Positions 60,161-64,000 of a DNA stretch of 64,000 nt are shown here, in pieces; the first letter of the stretch is position 1; every line of letters starts with the position of its first letter. The DNA is from Curtobacterium sp. MCPF17_052 (GTDB taxonomy: Bacteria > Actinomycetota > Actinomycetes > Actinomycetales > Microbacteriaceae), in assembly GCF_003234085.1 (NCBI RefSeq), contig NZ_QKSD01000003.1, positions 62,001 through 126,000 on the forward strand, given 5' to 3'. Both the position numbers and the translations under genes were made by a program. The notes under the pieces are model-generated. The model had not been told where the DNA came from. It ran no database searches and saw nothing but the letters and a program-made list of their open reading frames with translations.

Positions 60161-60205
60161 GGGGTCGGGATCCGCACTCCTGCCGGCGGCGATCACGGTC
60201 GTGCG

Positions 60206-60211
60206 TAGGCT
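60206..60211 (+). promoter_or_regulatory. -10 hexamer for the leaderless FAD monooxygenase gene
   Basis: TAGGCT, ending 6 nt before the GTG at 60218. Confidence 0.5.
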
Positions 60212-60217
60212 CTCCCC

Positions 60218-61417
60218 GTGACCACGGACACCACGGACGTCCTCGTCGTCGGCGGCGGACCGGTCGGCCTGTTCCTCGGCGCGCTCCTCGCAGCACGCGG
60301 CACCGCGGTCCAGGTCTGGGAACGCCGGACCACCGACCCGGTCGGCTCCCGCGCCATCGGGATCCACCCGCCGTCCCTCGACGCGTTCGCCGACCTCGAC
60401 CTGGCCGGCCCGGTGCTCGCCGAGGCCGTGCTCGTCCGTACCGGCGTCGCCCGTAGTCGCGGTCGGGTCCTCGGCGCGCTGTCGTTCGCCCGCGCCTCGG
60501 ACACGCACCCCTACGTGGCGACGCTCGACCAACACCGCACCGAGACCCTGCTGCGCGGATGTCTCGACGCCAGCGCACCCGAGGCCCTCCGCACCGGCAC
60601 CACGCTCGTCGACCTCGCCCGGCACGCCGACCACGTGGACGCGACCGGGACCGACCAGGACGGCCGGACCGTCACCGTCCGGGCCTCGTTCGTGGTCGGT
60701 GCCGACGGCGCCCGGAGCGTCGTCCGCGACCTGCTCGGCATCGGCACGACCGGTCGGGACTACCCGGATCGGTACGTGATGGGCGACTTCGCCGACCCCG
60801 AGGCCCCGGACGCCCGCGCGACGGCGCTCGTCGACGTCGGGCCGGCCGGGGTCGTGGAGTCCTTCCCCCTCCCCCACGGTCGCCGGCGCTACGTCGCCCT
60901 GCTGCACGCCGACGACCCGCTCGTCGACCCGGCCGCCCCGGCGACCGCAGCGGACGCACCGGAGGCGGGACGGGCCTCCCGGCTGGCGGCGATCGTCCGC
61001 GGACGGACCGGCGTCGCACCGGATCCGACCACCTGCTCGATGCTCAGCGCGTTCCGGGTGCGACGCCGCACCGCGGAACGTGTCGGTGTCGGCCGCGTGG
61101 TCCTGGTCGGTGACGCAGCTCACGAGATCAGCCCGATCGGCGGGCAGGGCATGAACCTCGGCTGGCTGGACGCCGCGGAACTCGGACCGTTGCTCGCCGA
61201 CGCGGTGCGGACCGGCGAGGCCGGCCCGTGGCCGTCCTACGCGCGCCGCCGGCAGGCCGCCGCCCGTCGAGCGGGTCGGCAGGCCGAGGCGAACATGGCC
61301 CTCGGCCGTGCCGTCCCGGACGCCGTCGGCATCGGCCGGGAGGCACTGCTCCGGTCCGTCCTGACCCTCCCGACCTCCGGTGCGCTCGCCCGGCTCTACG
61401 CGATGGCGTGGGCGTAG
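60218..61417 (+). CDS. FAD-dependent monooxygenase (UbiH/TetX type)
   Basis: A 399-residue class A flavin monooxygenase. It has GGGPVGLFLGALLAARG (FAD), SFVVGADGARSVVRDLLG (the DG motif), and GDAAHEISPIGGQGMNLGWL (the GD motif), with length typical of aromatic hydroxylases and TetX. It hydroxylates a hydrophobic or aromatic compound using NAD(P)H. It is divergent from the ArsR-MFS pair. The GTG start is set by the TAGGCT hexamer. A drug-modifying role is inferred from context only. Confidence 0.82.
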   Translation: MTTDTTDVLVVGGGPVGLFLGALLAARGTAVQVWERRTTDPVGSRAIGIHPPSLDAFADLDLAGPVLAEAVLVRTGVARSRGRVLGALSFARASDTHPYVATLDQHRTETLLRGCLDASAPEALRTGTTLVDLARHADHVDATGTDQDGRTVTVRASFVVGADGARSVVRDLLGIGTTGRDYPDRYVMGDFADPEAPDARATALVDVGPAGVVESFPLPHGRRRYVALLHADDPLVDPAAPATAADAPEAGRASRLAAIVRGRTGVAPDPTTCSMLSAFRVRRRTAERVGVGRVVLVGDAAHEISPIGGQGMNLGWLDAAELGPLLADAVRTGEAGPWPSYARRRQAAARRAGRQAEANMALGRAVPDAVGIGREALLRSVLTLPTSGALARLYAMAWA

Positions 61418-61439
61418 CCGGAACCGTTCCCGGCGCTGC

Positions 61440-61721
61440 TCAACGGGCGGTGCGGTGCCGTCCGTACCGCTGGAACAGGGCCGCCCACCGGGGCAGGGCG
61501 CGCCGCTCACCGGACACGACCGCCGCCGCGGTGGGGGACGGTGCGAACGCGAACCAGGGGCACACGGGGCAGACGTGCAGCCACTCGTGGACGGCGAGAC
61601 CGACGCCGTAGTACTGGTTCCGCGCCACGCGCAGCGGGCGGGAACACCGGGGACAGGACAGCTGCGCGCCGTCCCGTCCGAGCGCGGGGGTGGTCGTTCG
61701 TGTCACGTCGACAACTGGCAT
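61440..61721 (-). CDS. small zinc-ribbon protein
   Basis: A 93-residue protein with two CXXC pairs, CPRC and CPVC (LSCPRCSRPLRVARNQYYGV; HEWLHVCPVCPW), a likely structural zinc site. Residues 60-93 are Arg/Ala-rich. No family name recognised. GAGGA precedes the ATG at 61721. A perfect inverted repeat at 61744-61763 lies just upstream. Confidence 0.6.
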   Translation of the reverse strand: MPVVDVTRTTTPALGRDGAQLSCPRCSRPLRVARNQYYGVGLAVHEWLHVCPVCPWFAFAPSPTAAAVVSGERRALPRWAALFQRYGRHRTAR

Positions 61722-61743
61722 GGCCGGTCCTCTTCGATGTCCC

Positions 61744-61763
61744 GTCACGCACCGTTGCGTGAC
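61744..61763. promoter_or_regulatory. inverted repeat upstream of the zinc-ribbon gene
   Basis: GTCACGCA-CCGT-TGCGTGAC, perfect 8-bp arms. A minus-strand TATCCT (61773-61778) lies just upstream, so the repeat would fall at the start of the transcript: an operator or a short 5' hairpin. Confidence 0.45.
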
Positions 61764-61772
61764 CGTGCGCCG

Positions 61773-61778
61773 AGGATA
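61773..61778 (-). promoter_or_regulatory. candidate -10 hexamer for the zinc-ribbon gene
   Basis: TATCCT on the minus strand, about 51 nt before the ATG at 61721, giving a leader that contains the inverted repeat and the GAGGA ribosome-binding site. Confidence 0.35.
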
Positions 61779-61901
61779 CGACCGGACCCGCGCCGGTGCA
61801 CGTCGGGGCACGGTCCTGTCCGCAGAACGCGAGCGCCGGCCTGCGCGCCGGGTCGGCCGCCCGGTCCGACCAGGGACGGACCGGGCTCGGCGCGACCGGG
61901 G

Positions 61902-63068
61902 TCAGGCGGTCACGGCGTGCGGGTACTCGGGCGCACGACCCTGGAACGCGAGGATCGCGTCGTTGCGGACCCGGCCGTCCTCGATCTCCACTGCACGACG
62001 GATGGTGTCGGACTCCGCCCAGGCCGACGGCCCCGACATCACGGTCCGGAGGAACGGCATCAGCGCCTCGCTGATCTCCCACGTCGACGAGTTCCAGAGC
62101 AGCGACGGGCTGTGGTCCACGGCGTAGTAGTTCGTCGAGTCGCCCACCGTGATCATCGGCTCGGCGAAGGACGTCGTGCGTGCCCAGCTGAAGCCCATGC
62201 CCTCGTCGATCGACACGTCGACGATGAGACTCCCCGGCCGGAAGGCGTCGAGGTCCTCGGTGCGCAGGTACGTGAGCGGGGCGTTGGGGTCCTGGAGCGT
62301 GCAGTTCACGACGATGTCGTTCCCCGCCAGGTACGGCGCCAGCGGCACCGGGCCGTCGGGTGTCCGGACCGTGCTCGCGAAGGGCGTGTGGTCGTCGTGC
62401 TCGAACTGCAGGATGTCGACCGACGGGATCGGTGACCCGACCGCCGCGATGTCCCGGTTGGTCAGGACGCGGACGTCGTGGACGCCGTGCGCGTTCAGCG
62501 CGGTGACGGCTCCGCGCGCGGTGGCCCCGAACCCGATCACGACGGCGGTGAGGCGTCGGCCGTAGTCCCCGGTGGAGCCGCAGAGCTGCAGGGCGTGGAG
62601 CACCGAGCAGTACCCGGCGAGCTCGTTGTTCTTGTGGAAGACGTGCAGGCCGAAGCCGCCGTCCTCGCGCCAGTGGTTCATCGCCTCCCAGGCGATCAGG
62701 GTCAGGCGCTTGTCGATCGCGAGCTGCGTCAGGGCCTGGTCCTGCACGCAGTGCGGCCAGCCCCAGAGCACCTGGCCGTCGCGGAGGTCGGCGAGGTCGG
62801 CGGCCAGGGGCTTCGGCAGGAGCACCACGTCGGACGTGGCGATGATCTCCGCACGCGTGGCCATCCCGGCGACGAGCGGCTCGAGGTCACCGTCCGGGAC
62901 GCCGAACCGGTCCCCGTACCCCCGCTCCAGCACCATCTGTGCGCGGAGGTCCGGGTCGATGCGCCCGAAGTGGGCGGGGTGGATCGGCAGGCGACGTTCG
63001 TCGGCCTTCCGGGAGACAGCCAGCACCCCGAGCCGGAGCAGGTGGGGGGTCGGCGTGGTTTCGGTCAT
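61902..63068 (-). CDS. alanine-dehydrogenase-fold enzyme, N5-(carboxyethyl)ornithine synthase-like
   Basis: A 388-residue two-domain dehydrogenase. It opens LGVLAVSRKADERRLPIHPA, has WGWPHCVQDQALTQLAIDKR, a Rossmann loop VVIGFGATARGAVTALNAHG, and SLIVDVSIDEGMGFSWART. This pattern is closest to N5-(carboxyethyl)ornithine synthase and saccharopine/alanine dehydrogenase relatives that join a keto acid and an amino acid using NAD(P)H. The substrate cannot be named. A TACAGT hexamer ends 5 nt before the ATG at 63068. Confidence 0.78.
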   Translation of the reverse strand: MTETTPTPHLLRLGVLAVSRKADERRLPIHPAHFGRIDPDLRAQMVLERGYGDRFGVPDGDLEPLVAGMATRAEIIATSDVVLLPKPLAADLADLRDGQVLWGWPHCVQDQALTQLAIDKRLTLIAWEAMNHWREDGGFGLHVFHKNNELAGYCSVLHALQLCGSTGDYGRRLTAVVIGFGATARGAVTALNAHGVHDVRVLTNRDIAAVGSPIPSVDILQFEHDDHTPFASTVRTPDGPVPLAPYLAGNDIVVNCTLQDPNAPLTYLRTEDLDAFRPGSLIVDVSIDEGMGFSWARTTSFAEPMITVGDSTNYYAVDHSPSLLWNSSTWEISEALMPFLRTVMSGPSAWAESDTIRRAVEIEDGRVRNDAILAFQGRAPEYPHAVTA

Positions 63069-63099
63069 GGTGCACTGTACGGCGCGCCCGGGCTGCGGT

Positions 63100-63969
63100 T
63101 CACGCGACGAGTGCGGCCCCCGCGATCCCGAGCTCGACGACGAGCACGAGTGACGACGCGATGACGAGCCGGAAGAGGGTGCGGGTCGGCGGACCGGTGA
63201 GCACGAGCCGCACCCCGACCGCCGCGAGCACGACCACGACCACGGCACCGAGGACCGCGAGCACCGCACCGGCACCGCGGACCGGGTCGTCCCCGCCGAG
63301 CTGCCCGACCAGCACCAGGACGGCAGCGACGACGAGCGAACCGAACGCCACGATGCCGGACGCGTGCAGCCCCAGGCGGTGCGGGAACCCCCGGACACCG
63401 GTGGCCGCGTCGTCGACCAGGTCGGGCAGGACGTTCGTGCAGTGGATCGCGACGCCGAACACCGCCCCGGTGGCGATCGCCCACGTCGCCGGCCAGCCGC
63501 CGTCCGGTCCGGCGGCGACCGCGACGACCGGCAGCAGGCCGAACGCGACGACGAACGGCACGACCGAGGCCGCCGTCCGCTTCAGTCCCCCGTCGTAGGC
63601 CCACCCGGCTGCGACCAGCACGACGTGCGCGACGGCGGCGACCGGTCCGAGGAACAGCGAGAGCACGACGGCGACCCCGGCTGTCACGAACGCGGCGGTC
63701 CGGACCGTGGTGACGGCGATGATCCCGCGGGCGACCGGCTTGTCGCTCCGCCCGACCGCGCGGTCCCGGTCGGCGTCGATCCAGTCGTTGGCGAGCCCGA
63801 TCGACAGCTGCCCGGCGACCACGGCGAGCGCCACCAGGACGACGACCCGGAACGGATACCCGACCGCGGTGGCGATGACCGCCGCCAGGACGGTGACGGT
63901 GACGGTGGGACCCGGGTGCGAGGACGCGAACAGCAGGCGGATGGTGGAGGGCCTGCGCGGAGAGGTCAC
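63100..63969 (-). CDS. UbiA-family membrane prenyltransferase
   Basis: A 289-residue polytopic enzyme with about eight or nine helices. The two Mg-binding aspartate-rich motifs are visible: NDWIDADRD, and DLVDDAATG near residue 190. These enzymes attach an isoprenyl chain to an aromatic or other hydrophobic acceptor. The acceptor is unknown. A GTG start at 63969 has a TACGCT hexamer 6 nt upstream. A 31-bp gap separates it from the dehydrogenase, so the pair may be co-transcribed. Confidence 0.85.
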   Translation of the reverse strand: MTSPRRPSTIRLLFASSHPGPTVTVTVLAAVIATAVGYPFRVVVLVALAVVAGQLSIGLANDWIDADRDRAVGRSDKPVARGIIAVTTVRTAAFVTAGVAVVLSLFLGPVAAVAHVVLVAAGWAYDGGLKRTAASVVPFVVAFGLLPVVAVAAGPDGGWPATWAIATGAVFGVAIHCTNVLPDLVDDAATGVRGFPHRLGLHASGIVAFGSLVVAAVLVLVGQLGGDDPVRGAGAVLAVLGAVVVVVLAAVGVRLVLTGPPTRTLFRLVIASSLVLVVELGIAGAALVA

Positions 63970-63975
63970 CCGGCC

Positions 63976-63981
63976 AGCGTA
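63976..63981 (-). promoter_or_regulatory. -10 hexamer for the leaderless UbiA-family gene
   Basis: TACGCT on the minus strand, ending 6 nt before the GTG at 63969. Confidence 0.5.
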
Positions 63982-64000
63982 CGGAAGCGGTGGACGGCCG

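Noticed and set aside
1-64000. tRNA, rRNA, insertion sequences, integrase sites
   Set aside because: All gaps are short and no cloverleaf, rRNA core motif, transposase or integrase was recognised. A covariance-model scan would be decisive.

Overview
The window is a chromosomal segment of a high-GC actinobacterium, most likely a member of the Microbacteriaceae (Curtobacterium-like). That placement is an inference from very GC-rich genes with strong third-position bias, frequent GTG starts, widespread leaderless promoters, and a pmt/rsmI/metG/tatD/ksgA/ispE block like that of Mycobacterium tuberculosis Rv1002c-Rv1011. No species call is possible without a search. I see no tRNA, rRNA, insertion sequence, prophage or CRISPR array. 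Genes are densely packed, with many ATGA, GTGA and TGATG stop/start overlaps.

Layout. 1-990: a MarR-GNAT fusion cut by the window edge. 1.0-2.9 kb: a heme-b/molybdopterin oxidoreductase with a small membrane partner. 2.9-4.4 kb: a GT-C glycosyltransferase. 4.4-10.1 kb: a molybdenum block, with moaA-moaD on the plus strand converging on a TOBE regulator, moeB-rhodanese and modABC on the minus strand. 10.2-11.9 kb: a GT39-like enzyme. 11.9-24.4 kb: the block ispE // metY-LLM oxidoreductase-ATP-grasp, XRE regulator, SDR // ksgA-tatD-metG, rsmI, pmt, in which about 5.5 kb of accessory genes separates ksgA from ispE. 24.4-26.8 kb: a TetR regulator and a DHA2 efflux pump with twin palindromic operators. 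26.9-35.7 kb: a sulfurtransferase, an epimerase, a thioredoxin-domain (DUF255) protein, HrpA helicase, a VOC protein and a YbaK-like deacylase. 36.0-45.9 kb: a xylo-oligosaccharide locus (GH3, two ABC permeases and a binding lipoprotein on minus; a LacI regulator, GH10 xylanase and second LacI regulator on plus). 45.9-50.8 kb: a serine-aspartate repeat protein and a four-gene cluster of two alpha/beta hydrolases, an SRPBCC protein and a DUF4166 protein. 50.8-56.1 kb: a DHFR-like protein, NDH-2, a TetR/NAD(P)-binding protein pair, an OafA-type acyltransferase and a DUF1801-type protein. 56.3-58.2 kb: a PRC-barrel/DUF2382 stress protein and a membrane protein. 58.3-61.4 kb: an ArsR-MFS pair divergent from an FAD monooxygenase. 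61.4-64 kb: a zinc-ribbon protein, an alanine-dehydrogenase-fold enzyme and a UbiA prenyltransferase.

How the parts work together. The mod transporter supplies molybdate. MoaA, MoaD and MoeB make cofactor intermediates, and the oxidoreductase near the left end is the visible candidate user. The xylan locus has uptake, two regulators and two cytoplasmic-looking hydrolases but no ATPase, so a shared sugar ATPase (MsiK type) is presumed. Four regulator genes (TetR twice, LacI, ArsR) lie beside palindromes that look like their operators.

Two window-wide patterns are the most notable finds. (1) A family of eight intergenic inverted repeats shares the arm GGACGGGAGGC/GCCTCCCGTCC. Seven sit 19-48 bp after a stop codon and an eighth is a duplicated neighbour. 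They look like a mobile or clonal terminator family, one being a perfect 42-bp palindrome. (2) About twenty genes have a TANNNT hexamer ending 6 or 7 nt before the ATG or GTG, the geometry of leaderless transcription, and this fixes many starts. A 572-bp repeat-rich spacer upstream of the xylanase (151-bp tandem duplication, octamer repeat) is the most unusual non-coding region.
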